Assembly (NCBI GenBank): GCA_945868505.1
Contig: CAMBLO010000001.1
Span: 145,620-209,619, forward strand
Direction of reading: 5' to 3'
Source: an uncultured Clostridia bacterium
GTDB taxonomy: Bacteria > Bacillota > Clostridia > Lachnospirales > Anaerotignaceae
DNA: 64,000 bases
Shown: positions 25,373-34,011 of the stretch, piece by piece
Position numbering within the stretch: position 1 is the first letter of the stretch
How the letters are laid out: each line of letters opens with the position of its first letter
Notes under the pieces: generated by a model
The model's input: the letters and a program-made list of their open reading frames with translations, nothing else
Databases searched by the model: none
What the model was told of the DNA's origin: nothing
Program-made: the position numbers and the translations under genes

Positions 25373-26611
25373 ATGAAAAAGAAGATCATCGTGGTAGGCG
25401 CAGGGGCGGCAGGGCTGATGGCAGCAGGCCGTGCGGCGGAAAAGGGCCATGAAGTTCATTTATATGAAAAAAACAACAGAATCGGGAAAAAGATTCTCAT
25501 TACAGGGAAGGGACGCTGCAATGTAACCAACGACAGCGATGTGGAAGGTCTTTTGGACAACATCCCCGGTAATCCCTATTTCCTGTATAGTGCCTTTTAT
25601 CAGCTGGACAGCTTTCAGCTGCAGGAATTTTTCAAAAATCTGGGGCTGGAGTTGAAGGTGGAACGGGGCAAGCGGGTTTTCCCTGTTTCCGACCGTTCTC
25701 TGGATGTGGTTCTGGCGTTGGAAAAATATTTGAAGAAAAATAAAGTGAAGCTGCATCTGGAAAGCCCTGTGGACAGTATCCTCATCGAGGAGGGCAAAGC
25801 TGCTGGCATCCGTCTGAAAAACGGCAAGGAAGAAAAAGCCGATGGCGTTATCGTTTGCACAGGGGGTCTTTCCTATCCCGGGACAGGCTCTACCGGTGAT
25901 GGCTATCGTTTTGCCAAGGCGGCAGGCCATCATGTGACCAAGCTGTATCCTTCTTTGGTGCCCTTGAAAACGGCAGAGGATTGGTGCCATGAACTGATGG
26001 GCCTGAGCTTGAAGAATATTGAAATCACAATCAAAAATAATAAGGGGAAAAAGGTCTACAGCGACTTTGGGGAAATGCTGTTCACCCATTTCGGCGTTTC
26101 CGGCCCCGTCATTTTGAGTGCCAGCAGACATATCATCCTGACGATTGAGGAGGGCTACAAGCTTTATATCGATTTGAAGCCTGCCATGGATGAAAAGAAG
26201 CTGGATACGAGACTTTTGAGGGATTTTGAAAAATATGCAAACAAGGATTTTGCCAATGCTTTGGACGATCTGCTTCCCCAGAAGCTGATTCCTGTTATTA
26301 TCCAATTGGCGGAGATCGACCCTCGCAAAAAGGTCAACAGCATCACCAAGGAAGAACGAAAACGTCTTTGCACCCTGTTGAAAGCCCTGCCCTTGACCAT
26401 CACAGGCACAACGGGCTATAACGAAGCAGTGGTGACCTGCGGCGGCATCAATGTAGATGAAATTGACCCTTCCACCATGGAAAGCAAATTTGTGAGAAAT
26501 CTGCATTTCGCAGGGGAGGTTTTGGACGTAGACGCCTATACAGGGGGCTTTAATCTGCAGATTGCCTTTTCCACAGGCTATGTGGCGGGGGAAAGCATCT
26601 GCCAGGCATAA
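25373..26611 (+). CDS. HI0933/BaiN-like FAD-dependent oxidoreductase
   Basis: 412 aa flavoprotein. The N-terminal IIVVGAGAAGLMAAGRAAEK is a Rossmann dinucleotide motif, GKGRCNVTND is the family signature, GGLSYPGTGSTGDGY follows, and DAYTGGFNLQIAFSTG with YVAGE is the C-terminal FAD contact. Members include YhiN and a clostridial protein named BaiN from bile-acid work, but the family is widespread and the substrate here is not known. The ATG at 25373 is preferred over the track's GTG at 25364, since AAGGGTGA is better placed for it. Confidence 0.92.
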   Translation: MKKKIIVVGAGAAGLMAAGRAAEKGHEVHLYEKNNRIGKKILITGKGRCNVTNDSDVEGLLDNIPGNPYFLYSAFYQLDSFQLQEFFKNLGLELKVERGKRVFPVSDRSLDVVLALEKYLKKNKVKLHLESPVDSILIEEGKAAGIRLKNGKEEKADGVIVCTGGLSYPGTGSTGDGYRFAKAAGHHVTKLYPSLVPLKTAEDWCHELMGLSLKNIEITIKNNKGKKVYSDFGEMLFTHFGVSGPVILSASRHIILTIEEGYKLYIDLKPAMDEKKLDTRLLRDFEKYANKDFANALDDLLPQKLIPVIIQLAEIDPRKKVNSITKEERKRLCTLLKALPLTITGTTGYNEAVVTCGGINVDEIDPSTMESKFVRNLHFAGEVLDVDAYTGGFNLQIAFSTGYVAGESICQA

Positions 26612-26623
26612 GGAGGAAAGAAA

Positions 26624-27301
26624 ATGAAACGATTTGCCATTGCGGTGGACGGGCCTGCGGGCTCCGGTAAAAGCACCGTTGCAAAAATGGTTGCCAGAAA
26701 GCTTGGCATTATTTATGTAGATACGGGGGCGATGTATCGCACTGTTGCCCTTCATTGCACCCAGAAAAATATTCCTTTGGAGGACGAAGCAGCCGTTGTG
26801 GCTGCTCTGGATGGGCTCAATATGCGTATTCAGCCCAATGAAGATGGACAGCGCATTTTCCTGAACGAAGAAGATGTGACAACAAAAATCAGAACGGCGG
26901 AAATCGGCAAAGGTGCTTCCGTTGTTGCTGCTTATCAGAAGGTCAGAGAACGGATGGTAGAACTGCAGCAGGAAATGGCAAAAGAGCATTCTGTTATCAT
27001 GGACGGCAGAGATATCGGCACAGTAGTACTGCCCCATGCGGAAGTAAAGATTTATCTGGATGCAGGCGTGGAGGAAAGAACTCGCCGCCGTGTAGGGGAA
27101 CTGGAAGCCAAGGGCGAAACTGCCGATTTTGAAGAAATCAAAAAAATGATTATCCAGAGAGATTACAACGATATGCACAGAGAACACAGTCCCTTGAAAA
27201 AGGCAGAAGATGCTATCAGTCTGGATTCTACAGGCATGAGCATTGCAGAAGTGCAGCAGGCGATTCTGGATATTACAGCGGAAAGGGTGAAGGAAGAATG
27301 A
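26624..27301 (+). CDS. cmk: Cytidylate kinase
   Basis: 225 aa P-loop kinase that phosphorylates CMP and dCMP. The Walker A is GPAGSGKST (10-18), followed by YVDTGAMYRTVAL for substrate binding, MDGRDIGTVVLPHAEVKIYL, and the lid with ERTRRRVGEL. AAGGAGG precedes the start. Its stop overlaps the plsC start (ATGA). The cmk-plsC-ispH-rpsA order is conserved in Clostridia. Confidence 0.97.
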   Translation: MKRFAIAVDGPAGSGKSTVAKMVARKLGIIYVDTGAMYRTVALHCTQKNIPLEDEAAVVAALDGLNMRIQPNEDGQRIFLNEEDVTTKIRTAEIGKGASVVAAYQKVRERMVELQQEMAKEHSVIMDGRDIGTVVLPHAEVKIYLDAGVEERTRRRVGELEAKGETADFEEIKKMIIQRDYNDMHREHSPLKKAEDAISLDSTGMSIAEVQQAILDITAERVKEE

Positions 27302-27900
27302 AGGGTGAATCCTGGTTTTGCAGACTGGCGGTTAGAGTGGTAAGATTTTGGTTTGCCATCATGTTCAAGGTAGAAGTCATTGGTAAAGAAAATGTGCCGA
27401 ATAATGGGAATGCCATTATCTGCTGTAACCATTACAGCAACTACGACCCCTTTGCTGCTGCCATTTATTTGGATAGACTGCCCCATTATATCGGCAAAAA
27501 GGAACTGTTCAAATATAAGATTGTGGCATGGGCATTAAGTGAATGTGGGGTATTCCCCATCGACAGAAAGGCTTCCATGGATATGAAGGCTGTCAAAACA
27601 GCTTTAAAAGTGCTGAAAGAAGGCAAGATTCTGGGTATCTTTGCGGAAGGTAAGCGTGTCAAGGAAGGGGAAGAAGTAGACGCCAAGGGCGGTGTGGCTT
27701 TGTTTGCCATGAAGGGCAATGCTCCTGTCATCCCTTGCGCCATCAGCGGCAAATATAAATTCCGCAGCAAGATTACAGTGGAATATGGCGAACCCCTGAC
27801 ACTGGATGAATTCCGCGGGCAGAAACTGACAACAGAACTAATGGGCGAGATTACAGAAGTCATCATGGGCAGAGTGGAAGAAATGAAGGTGAAAGCATGA
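27298..27900 (+). CDS. plsC: 1-acyl-sn-glycerol-3-phosphate acyltransferase
   Basis: 200 aa membrane-associated enzyme that acylates lysophosphatidate to phosphatidate. The NHYSNYD block gives the HX4D catalytic pair (His45, Asp50), and GIFAEGKRVKEGE corresponds to the acceptor-binding motif (usually FPEGTR). A hydrophobic N-terminal helix (VVRFWFAIMF) anchors it. It overlaps both neighbours by 4 nt. Confidence 0.93.
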   Translation: MKGESWFCRLAVRVVRFWFAIMFKVEVIGKENVPNNGNAIICCNHYSNYDPFAAAIYLDRLPHYIGKKELFKYKIVAWALSECGVFPIDRKASMDMKAVKTALKVLKEGKILGIFAEGKRVKEGEEVDAKGGVALFAMKGNAPVIPCAISGKYKFRSKITVEYGEPLTLDEFRGQKLTTELMGEITEVIMGRVEEMKVKA

Positions 27901-29858
27901 GCAATGTGAAGCTGGCGGAATCCGCAGGGTTTTGCTTTGGCGTTAAGCGTGCCATTGAAATGGCATACGAAGAAATTGAAAAAAACAATGACGAGCCTTT
28001 ATATTCTTATGGCCCTCTGATTCATAACAAAGAAGTGACAAACGATCTGGATGCGAAAGGTCTGCACATCATCGAATCTTTGGATGGGATCGAGGAGGGT
28101 ACCGTTGTTATCCGTTCCCACGGTGTTGGCAAATTTTTATATGACGCTTTGGAAGAAAAGGGCATGAAAATGGTGGATGGCACCTGTCCTTTCGTAAAAA
28201 AAATACATAACATCGTAAAAAAGGCTTGGGAAAGCGGCAAAAGCGTCATTATTGCCGGGGATGGCAACCACCCCGAAGTCATGGGCATCAATGGCTGGTG
28301 CGGCAACAGCGCAGTCATTCTGGAAAGCCCCGAAGCGGCAGCGGCGGCAGATCTGCCTGCAGACAAGGAATATGCTGTGGTGGTGCAGACTACCTTCCGC
28401 CAGAGCAAATTTGACGAAATGCTGGATATTTTAAAGGGAAAGGGTCTGTCTTTGGATATTTCCCAGACCATCTGCTCCGCAACGGAGAAGAGACAGAAGG
28501 AAGCCGTTCAACTGTCCCAGAGTGTAGACAAAATGATCGTGATTGGCGACAAAAAAAGCTCCAATACGCAAAAACTGGTGGAAATCTGCAAAAAAAATTG
28601 TGAGAATACCGTTCATATTGAAACAATTTGCGATTTGGTGTTGAAAACTTTTTCGAAGGATGATAAAATAGGTATAACTGCAGGTGCGTCCACACCGCCT
28701 GCAATAATTAAGGAGGTAGTAGTTACTATGAGCGAATTTGAAAATGCACAGAATTTAGGAGAGGAAGTAAGCTTTGAGCAGATGTTGGAAGAATCCCTCG
28801 TTACACTGCATACTGGCGATGTTGTAAAAGGCACAGTTATCCAGGTAGTTGGCGAAGAAGTTTCCGTTAATCTGGGTTTCAAATCTGACGGTGTTATCCC
28901 CAGAGGCGAATTCAGCAGAGATACAACAGTAGTTCCCAGCAAGGTAGTTCAGCCCGGCGATGAAATCGAAGTTTTCGTTGTTCGTGTGAACGATGGCGAC
29001 GGCAATGTTCTGCTGTCCAGAAAACGCATCGAAGAACAGAAGGGCATGGAAGATATCGAAAAGGCTTTCAACGAAAAAACAGTTGTTACAGGTACAGTAA
29101 CAGACGTTGTGAAAGGCGGCCTGATCGCAGTTGTAAATGGTGTAAGAGTATTCATCCCCTCTTCCCAGGTTTCCAATAGATTCATCGAAGACCTGAGCGT
29201 ATTCAAAGGCCAGGAACTGGAATTCAACATCATCGAAATGGATAGAGTAAAACGTCGTATCATTGGCGGCAGAAAAGCTCTGGTTGAACAGGAAATCGCA
29301 GCGAAGAGAGCAGCTCTGTTCGAAACAATCGAAGTTGGCTCCAAGATCGCTGGCACAGTATCCAGACTGACAGATTTCGGTGCTTTCGTTGATCTGGGCG
29401 GCGTAGACGGTCTGATCCACATTTCCGAAATGAGCTGGGGCAGAATCTCCAACCCCAGAGAAGTGCTGAAAGAAGGCCAGGCAGTTGAAGTATTCGTTCT
29501 GGATGTAGACAAAGAAAAAGGCAAAATCAGCCTGTCCCTGAAAGATGCCAACATGAACCCTTGGAAACTGGCAGCAGATAAATATGCAGTTGGTTCCATC
29601 GTAGAAGGTAAGGTTGTTCGCATGGTACCTTTCGGTGCTTTCGTTGAACTAGAACCCGGCGTAGATGGTCTGGTACACATCTCTCAGATTGCTAACAAAC
29701 ACGTTGTAAAACCCGAAGATGAACTGAAGGTTGGCGAAATCATCAACGTGAAGGTTCTGGAAGTAAATTCCGAACAGAAAAAAATCAGCCTCTCCAAGAG
29801 ACAGGCAGACGCTCCTGTGGAAGAAGCTCCTGCAGAAGAAGCTCCCGCAGCAGAATAA
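27897..29858 (+). CDS. ispH: Bifunctional IspH (HMBPP reductase) - ribosomal protein S1 fusion
   Basis: 653 aa. Residues 1-276 are IspH, the [4Fe-4S] enzyme that makes IPP and DMAPP in the MEP pathway; the three cluster cysteines are Cys13 (AGFCFGVK), Cys97 (DGTCPFV) and Cys193 (QTICSATEKRQ), with GNHPEV, TTFRQSK and GASTPPAIIKEV around the substrate site. Residues ~278-640 carry four S1 RNA-binding repeats, for example LTDFGAFVDLGGVDGLIHIS and MVPFGAFVELEPGVDGLVHIS, and an acidic Ala/Glu/Pro tail. Such fusions are known in Clostridia. A perfect internal Shine-Dalgarno and ATG at the junction may also yield S1 alone. Confidence 0.96.
   Translation: MSNVKLAESAGFCFGVKRAIEMAYEEIEKNNDEPLYSYGPLIHNKEVTNDLDAKGLHIIESLDGIEEGTVVIRSHGVGKFLYDALEEKGMKMVDGTCPFVKKIHNIVKKAWESGKSVIIAGDGNHPEVMGINGWCGNSAVILESPEAAAAADLPADKEYAVVVQTTFRQSKFDEMLDILKGKGLSLDISQTICSATEKRQKEAVQLSQSVDKMIVIGDKKSSNTQKLVEICKKNCENTVHIETICDLVLKTFSKDDKIGITAGASTPPAIIKEVVVTMSEFENAQNLGEEVSFEQMLEESLVTLHTGDVVKGTVIQVVGEEVSVNLGFKSDGVIPRGEFSRDTTVVPSKVVQPGDEIEVFVVRVNDGDGNVLLSRKRIEEQKGMEDIEKAFNEKTVVTGTVTDVVKGGLIAVVNGVRVFIPSSQVSNRFIEDLSVFKGQELEFNIIEMDRVKRRIIGGRKALVEQEIAAKRAALFETIEVGSKIAGTVSRLTDFGAFVDLGGVDGLIHISEMSWGRISNPREVLKEGQAVEVFVLDVDKEKGKISLSLKDANMNPWKLAADKYAVGSIVEGKVVRMVPFGAFVELEPGVDGLVHISQIANKHVVKPEDELKVGEIINVKVLEVNSEQKKISLSKRQADAPVEEAPAEEAPAAE
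28711..28730 (+). promoter_or_regulatory. Internal Shine-Dalgarno and start codon for a separate S1 protein
   Basis: AGGAGG (28711-28716) lies 11 nt upstream of an in-frame ATG (28728) at the exact IspH/S1 junction. Initiation here would give a 376-aa protein with four S1 domains beginning MSEFENAQNL. Confidence 0.6.
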
Positions 29859-29872
29859 TCCCGTGTGCAAAA

Positions 29873-29909
29873 GCTCCCATTGTGGCGTGACCATGGTGGG
29901 AGTTTTTTC
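29873..29909 (+). terminator. ispH-rpsA terminator
   Basis: CTCCCATTGTGG pairs with CCATGGTGGGAG (12 bp with G-U pairs), then TTTTTT. Confidence 0.85.
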
Positions 29910-30148
29910 ATTTTCCTATCTTCAATCGCATATAAAAATTTTTTTCATAGACATTTTTTGCGAAATGCAATGAAAGATTTTCATGCGGAAAAGAAAAGCC
30001 TTAGAAATCGGACTTTTCTATATTTTTAAAGTAAAATCAAGGGTTTTATTAAAATTTCTATATATGCAGGTTTTGAATAATATTAAAAAAATTCATAGAA
30101 AAGCCTGATTTATAGAAAAAACATTAGAAAACAATAAAAAAACCGACA
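29910..30148. other. AT-rich non-coding spacer before deoC
   Basis: Very AT-rich stretch with recurring TTTCTATA and ATAGAAAAGCC words but no open frame with a Shine-Dalgarno, and no strong hairpin. I see nothing else in it besides the deoC promoter that follows. Confidence 0.5.
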
Positions 30149-30177
30149 TTGTTATGCAGACGATTTTATGATATACT
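30149..30177 (+). promoter_or_regulatory. deoC promoter
   Basis: TTGTTA and TATACT are 17 bp apart, 35 nt upstream of the deoC start. Confidence 0.75.
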
Positions 30178-30212
30178 TTAAAGTAATTTAGTGGGATAGA
30201 GGAGGAAAGTGC

Positions 30213-30872
30213 ATGGAAAAATGTGAAATTTTCCATTTTATCGACCATACATTGCTGAAACAGGACGCAGTTTGGGAACAGATTCGCGAAATTTGTTTGC
30301 AGGGTATGGAATGCGATACTGCTTCCGTATGTATCCCTCCTTCTTTTGTAAAGCAGGCAGCTGATTTTGTGGAAGGAAAACTTCCCATCTGCACAGTCAT
30401 TGGTTTTCCGAATGGATACCAGACTACAGCGGTAAAAGCTTTTGAAGCGGCAGAAGCTGTGAAGGATGGTGCGGCTGAGATCGATATGGTCATCAATATC
30501 GGCTGGGCAAAGGCAAAACGGTATGACGATATCCTGCAGGAGATCGATACAGTCAAGGATGCCTGCGGCGGGAAGCTGCTGAAGGTCATCATTGAAACCT
30601 GCCTTTTGACAGAAGAAGAAAAAATCGCTCTTTGCAATGTGGTGAGCCGCTCTAAGGCGGAATTCATCAAAACCAGCACAGGCTTTGCCGGCGGCGGAGC
30701 AACGCTGGAAGATATCCGACTGTTCAAAAAATATGTGACAAGGGATACGAAGATCAAGGCCGCAGGCGGCATCAGATCCGTTGCCGATGCGGAAGCATTC
30801 CTGGCAGCAGGGGCGGATCGGCTGGGGACCAGCTCTCTTCTTGCCATGCTGAAGCAGGAAATCGGGAAATAA
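30213..30872 (+). CDS. deoC: Deoxyribose-phosphate aldolase
   Basis: 219 aa class I aldolase that cleaves 2-deoxyribose 5-phosphate to glyceraldehyde 3-phosphate and acetaldehyde in deoxynucleoside salvage. FIDHTLLK opens the TIM barrel, EIDMVINIG carries the catalytic Asp, LLKVIIETCLL a conserved Lys, and EFIKTSTGF the Schiff-base Lys153. VKAAGGIR-type text (IKAAGGIRS) supplies the second active-site Lys. No other deo genes adjoin; the amino-acid importer follows after a palindrome. Confidence 0.96.
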   Translation: MEKCEIFHFIDHTLLKQDAVWEQIREICLQGMECDTASVCIPPSFVKQAADFVEGKLPICTVIGFPNGYQTTAVKAFEAAEAVKDGAAEIDMVINIGWAKAKRYDDILQEIDTVKDACGGKLLKVIIETCLLTEEEKIALCNVVSRSKAEFIKTSTGFAGGGATLEDIRLFKKYVTRDTKIKAAGGIRSVADAEAFLAAGADRLGTSSLLAMLKQEIGK

Positions 30873-30878
30873 GCCCAT

Positions 30879-30909
30879 AAATATGCAGAAGAGAATTCCA
30901 TGCATATTT
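30879..30909. promoter_or_regulatory. Palindrome between deoC and the ABC importer
   Basis: AAATATGCA and TGCATATTT are perfect 9-bp arms around 13 nt. The sequence after it is A-rich with no T run, so it could be a weak terminator or an operator for the importer operon. Confidence 0.45.
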
Positions 30910-30956
30910 CATAAAAATAAACGGAAATGGGAAGAACAAAAAAGGAGGAGTTTACA

Positions 30957-31742
30957 ATGAGTTTATTCAAGAAATTTGCAGCAATGACACTGGCACTGAC
31001 AATGGCATTCAGCTTTGCAGCATGTGGTGGTTCTCAGGAGGCACCTGCTGATGATGCAGCAGCTGATGGCAAAACTTACATCATTGCTACAGACACAACA
31101 TTCGCACCTTTCGAATTCCAGAATGATGCCGGCGAATATATTGGTATCGACTTGGATCTGCTGGCAGCAATCGCAGAAGATCAGGGCTTCCAGTATGAAC
31201 TGCAGTATCTGGGCTTCAACGCAGCAGTACAGGCTCTGGAATCCGGTCAGGCTGACGGCGTTATCGCTGGTATGTCCATCACAGAAGAAAGACAGCAGAA
31301 ATTCGATTTCTCCGAAGCTTACTTCGACAGCGGCGTTGTAATGGGTATCGCAGCAGATAACGAAGAAATCACATCTTATGAAGACCTGGCTGGCAAGAAA
31401 GTAGCAGTTAAGATTGGTACAGAAGGGCAGGCATTTGCTGAATCCATCAAAGACCAGTATGGTTTTGAAACAGTAACATTCGATACTTCCGATGCAATGT
31501 ATCTGGATGTAAAAGGCGGCAATTCTGTAGCTTGCTTCGAAGACTATCCTGTAATGGGTTATGGCATTTCTCAGGGCAACGGTCTGAAAATGGTAACAGA
31601 AAAAGAACAGGGCAGCTCTTACGGTTTCGCAGTTGGCAAAGAAAAGAATGCAGAACTGCTGGAAATGTTCAACACAGGTCTTGCTAACCTGAAAGAAAGT
31701 GGCAAATATCAGGAAATTCTGGATACATACATCCAGGAATAA
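30957..31742 (+). CDS. Polar amino-acid ABC transporter, substrate-binding lipoprotein
   Basis: 261 aa. The signal peptide ends in a lipobox, SFAACGG, with Cys23 as the lipidated residue, followed by a Ser/Ala/Asp-rich tether. The SBP_bac_3 domain shows FAPFEFQNDAGEYIGIDLDL, GVIAGMSITEERQQKFDFSEAY and DLAGKKVAVKIGTEGQAFA. This subfamily binds polar or basic amino acids such as Gln, Arg, His or Cys; the ligand cannot be read from sequence alone. AAGGAGG precedes the start at 30957. Permease and ATPase genes follow in the same operon. Confidence 0.94.
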   Translation: MSLFKKFAAMTLALTMAFSFAACGGSQEAPADDAAADGKTYIIATDTTFAPFEFQNDAGEYIGIDLDLLAAIAEDQGFQYELQYLGFNAAVQALESGQADGVIAGMSITEERQQKFDFSEAYFDSGVVMGIAADNEEITSYEDLAGKKVAVKIGTEGQAFAESIKDQYGFETVTFDTSDAMYLDVKGGNSVACFEDYPVMGYGISQGNGLKMVTEKEQGSSYGFAVGKEKNAELLEMFNTGLANLKESGKYQEILDTYIQE

Positions 31743-31763
31743 TTCCTTAAGGAGTAGTGCCTC

Positions 31764-32420
31764 ATGAGTAGTTTTTTTGAGTATGTAGGACAGTGTATGC
31801 CCCAGCTTTTAACAGGGTTGGGTCTTACATTGCAAATGACAATTCTTTCTTTGATTTTGGCAGTTGTGATCGGGTTAGTGGCTTGTCTGTTCAGCATTTC
31901 CAAGGTGAAGCCATTGAATTGGATTTCCGGTATTTATCTGAGTTTAATTCGTGGGACACCCTTGATGGTACAGGCATTCTTCATCTACTTTGGTATCACG
32001 GGTGCTATGAATATTCGGATTACATCCTTTACGGCATCTATCATTGTTTTATGTTTGAATGCCGGTGCATATCTGTCTGAGATTTTCAGAAGCGGTATCG
32101 CAGCGGTAAACAAAGGACAGATGGAGGCTGCAAGGAGTTTGGGTCTGCCTTACGGTGTAGCGATGAGAAAAATCATCCTGCCTCAGGCGATTCGTATCGT
32201 TATCCCTTCCGTACTGAACCAGTTCATCATCACATTGAAGGATACCTCTATCCTGTCTGTTATCGGCTGTGCCGAATTGATGCGTCAGGGTCAGCAGATT
32301 GTTGCACGTAATTTCCGTAGCTTTGAAACCTATGCCATCATTGCGATTATGTATTATATTGTCGTAGTGTTCCTGACGAAGGTCTTTCAGATTATTGAAA
32401 GGAGGCTGGCAAACAAATGA
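31764..32420 (+). CDS. Polar amino-acid ABC transporter, permease
   Basis: 218 aa with about five membrane segments, HisM/GlnP family. The [19 protein letters not shown] block and the EAA loop [20 protein letters not shown], which contacts the ATPase, are clear. It probably works as a homodimer, as only one permease is encoded. It starts 21 nt after the binding-protein gene and overlaps the ATPase gene by 4 nt. Confidence 0.95.
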   Translation: MSSFFEYVGQCMPQLLTGLGLTLQMTILSLILAVVIGLVACLFSISKVKPLNWISGIYLSLIRGTPLMVQAFFIYFGITGAMNIRITSFTASIIVLCLNAGAYLSEIFRSGIAAVNKGQMEAARSLGLPYGVAMRKIILPQAIRIVIPSVLNQFIITLKDTSILSVIGCAELMRQGQQIVARNFRSFETYAIIAIMYYIVVVFLTKVFQIIERRLANK

Positions 32421-33145
32421 TCAAGGTAAAAGTTGAACAGTTGAAAAAAAGCTTTGGCAGCCTGGAAGTATTAAAGGGTATCGACTTGGAAGTCAAAGAA
32501 GGGGAAGTAGTTTGTCTGATTGGTCCTTCCGGTTCCGGCAAGTCTACATTTCTGCGTTGCCTGAATCGTCTGGAAGAAACGACTGCAGGTACTGTAATTG
32601 TCGATGATAATGATATCACCGATCCAAAATGCAATATCAACAAGGTTAGGGAGAACATCGGCATGGTGTTCCAGCAGTTTAATCTGTTCCCTCACCTGAA
32701 TGTTTTGGAAAATATTATGCTGGCGCCTGTGGACAGAAAGAAAATGTCCAAGGAAGAAGCAAAGCAGACTGCTGAACGCCTGCTGGCAACAGTAGGTCTG
32801 GCGGAAAAGGCAGCGGAATATCCGGCGAATCTTTCCGGCGGTCAGCAGCAGCGTGTTGCCATTGCCCGCGCATTGGCGATGAAACCTGATATCATGCTGT
32901 TCGATGAACCCACATCTGCGCTGGACCCTGAAATGGTAGGCGAAGTTTTGGAAGTAATGAAACAGCTGGCGAGAGACGGTATGACTATGATCGTTGTTAC
33001 CCATGAAATGGGCTTCGCAAGAGAAGTGGCAGACCGTGTCATCTTCATGGATGGCGGTTACATCGTGGAACAGGGGACACCGGCAGAGGTGTTTGGTAAC
33101 CCTCAGAATAAGAGAACACAGGATTTCCTGAATAAGGTTCTTTAA
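32417..33145 (+). CDS. Polar amino-acid ABC transporter, ATP-binding protein
   Basis: 242 aa, GlnQ/HisP family. Walker [10 protein letters not shown] (36-44), Q-loop [20 protein letters not shown], signature [17 protein letters not shown], Walker [15 protein letters not shown] and switch His in VVTHEMGFA are all intact. It completes the three-gene importer and is followed by a terminator. Confidence 0.97.
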   Translation: MIKVKVEQLKKSFGSLEVLKGIDLEVKEGEVVCLIGPSGSGKSTFLRCLNRLEETTAGTVIVDDNDITDPKCNINKVRENIGMVFQQFNLFPHLNVLENIMLAPVDRKKMSKEEAKQTAERLLATVGLAEKAAEYPANLSGGQQQRVAIARALAMKPDIMLFDEPTSALDPEMVGEVLEVMKQLARDGMTMIVVTHEMGFAREVADRVIFMDGGYIVEQGTPAEVFGNPQNKRTQDFLNKVL

Positions 33146-33154
33146 GTGAAAACA

Positions 33155-33188
33155 GAAACGGCAGAATCGAAAGATTTTGCCGTTTTTT
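33155..33188 (+). terminator. Terminator of the amino-acid importer operon
   Basis: AAACGGCA and TGCCGTTTTTT close an inner AATC/GATT stem with a GAAA-type loop. Confidence 0.85.
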
Positions 33189-33292
33189 GTATGCAATTTT
33201 AAAATAGCATCTCTTGTAAGGTTTTCTGGACAAATGAACAAAAAATGGTACTCTAAAAAATACATAAAATACAAAAGAAAAGAGGAAAGAGC

Positions 33293-33985
33293 ATGATTGC
33301 AGTAATTGTAAATACCCTGACGGTACTGATTGGCAGTGCCATTGGCTTATTATTGAAAAAGGGGATTCCCGAACGGATTACAGATACCCTGATGAAGGGA
33401 ATTGGTTTTTGTACCCTCTATATTGGTTGGAGTGGCACCCTGAAAGGGGGAAATACGTTGGTGTTGATTCTTTCCATGGCTATTGGCGTTGTCATCGGGG
33501 AAGGTCTGGATTTAGATGATAAACTAAATCGTTTTGCCACAGGTGTAGAGAACCGCTTCAAAAAAGGCGGCGAAAAGATATCCCTGGCGGAAGGCTTTGT
33601 GACAGCATCCCTGCTGTTCTGCGTGGGGGCCATGACCATCGTTGGTTCCTTGCAGGCGGGGCTTTCCGGGGATTATGAAATGCTGTATACCAAATCTGTA
33701 CTGGATTTGATTTCCTCTATGGTATTTGCTTCTTCCTTGGGTATCGGTGTTATGCTGGCAGGGGGCTTTGTTCTGGTTTTTCAGGGGGGAATCGTATTGC
33801 TGGCACAATTCGTGGCACCATTCCTGACGGATGCAGTCATTGCAGAAATGGTATGCTCCGGCTCCCTCATTATTTTTGCTTTGGGGCTGAATATCGTGGG
33901 CATCACAAAGCTGAAGGTGCTGAATTTCCTTCCTGCTATTTTCCTGCCCATCTTGCTTTGTCCCGTGTTAAATATGGTGATGTAA
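33293..33985 (+). CDS. DUF554 family membrane protein
   Basis: 230 aa with six to seven hydrophobic segments. VNTLTVLIGSAIGLLLKKGI at the start, FVTASLLFCVGAMTIVGSLQ in the middle and GLNIVGITKLKVLNFLPAIF at the end match DUF554 (YdfK/YqgA-type) proteins. The family is thought to be a transporter-like membrane protein, but the substrate is unknown. The start has AGAGGAAAG upstream. It is probably a single-gene unit. Confidence 0.88.
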   Translation: MIAVIVNTLTVLIGSAIGLLLKKGIPERITDTLMKGIGFCTLYIGWSGTLKGGNTLVLILSMAIGVVIGEGLDLDDKLNRFATGVENRFKKGGEKISLAEGFVTASLLFCVGAMTIVGSLQAGLSGDYEMLYTKSVLDLISSMVFASSLGIGVMLAGGFVLVFQGGIVLLAQFVAPFLTDAVIAEMVCSGSLIIFALGLNIVGITKLKVLNFLPAIFLPILLCPVLNMVM

Positions 33986-34010
33986 AAAAAGAGTCCGATT
34001 GGACTCTTTT
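33985..34010. terminator. Bidirectional terminator, DUF554 gene / PLP decarboxylase
   Basis: AAGAGTCC-GATT-GGACTCTT with A and T runs on both sides, between convergent genes. Confidence 0.85.
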
Positions 34011-34011
34011 G

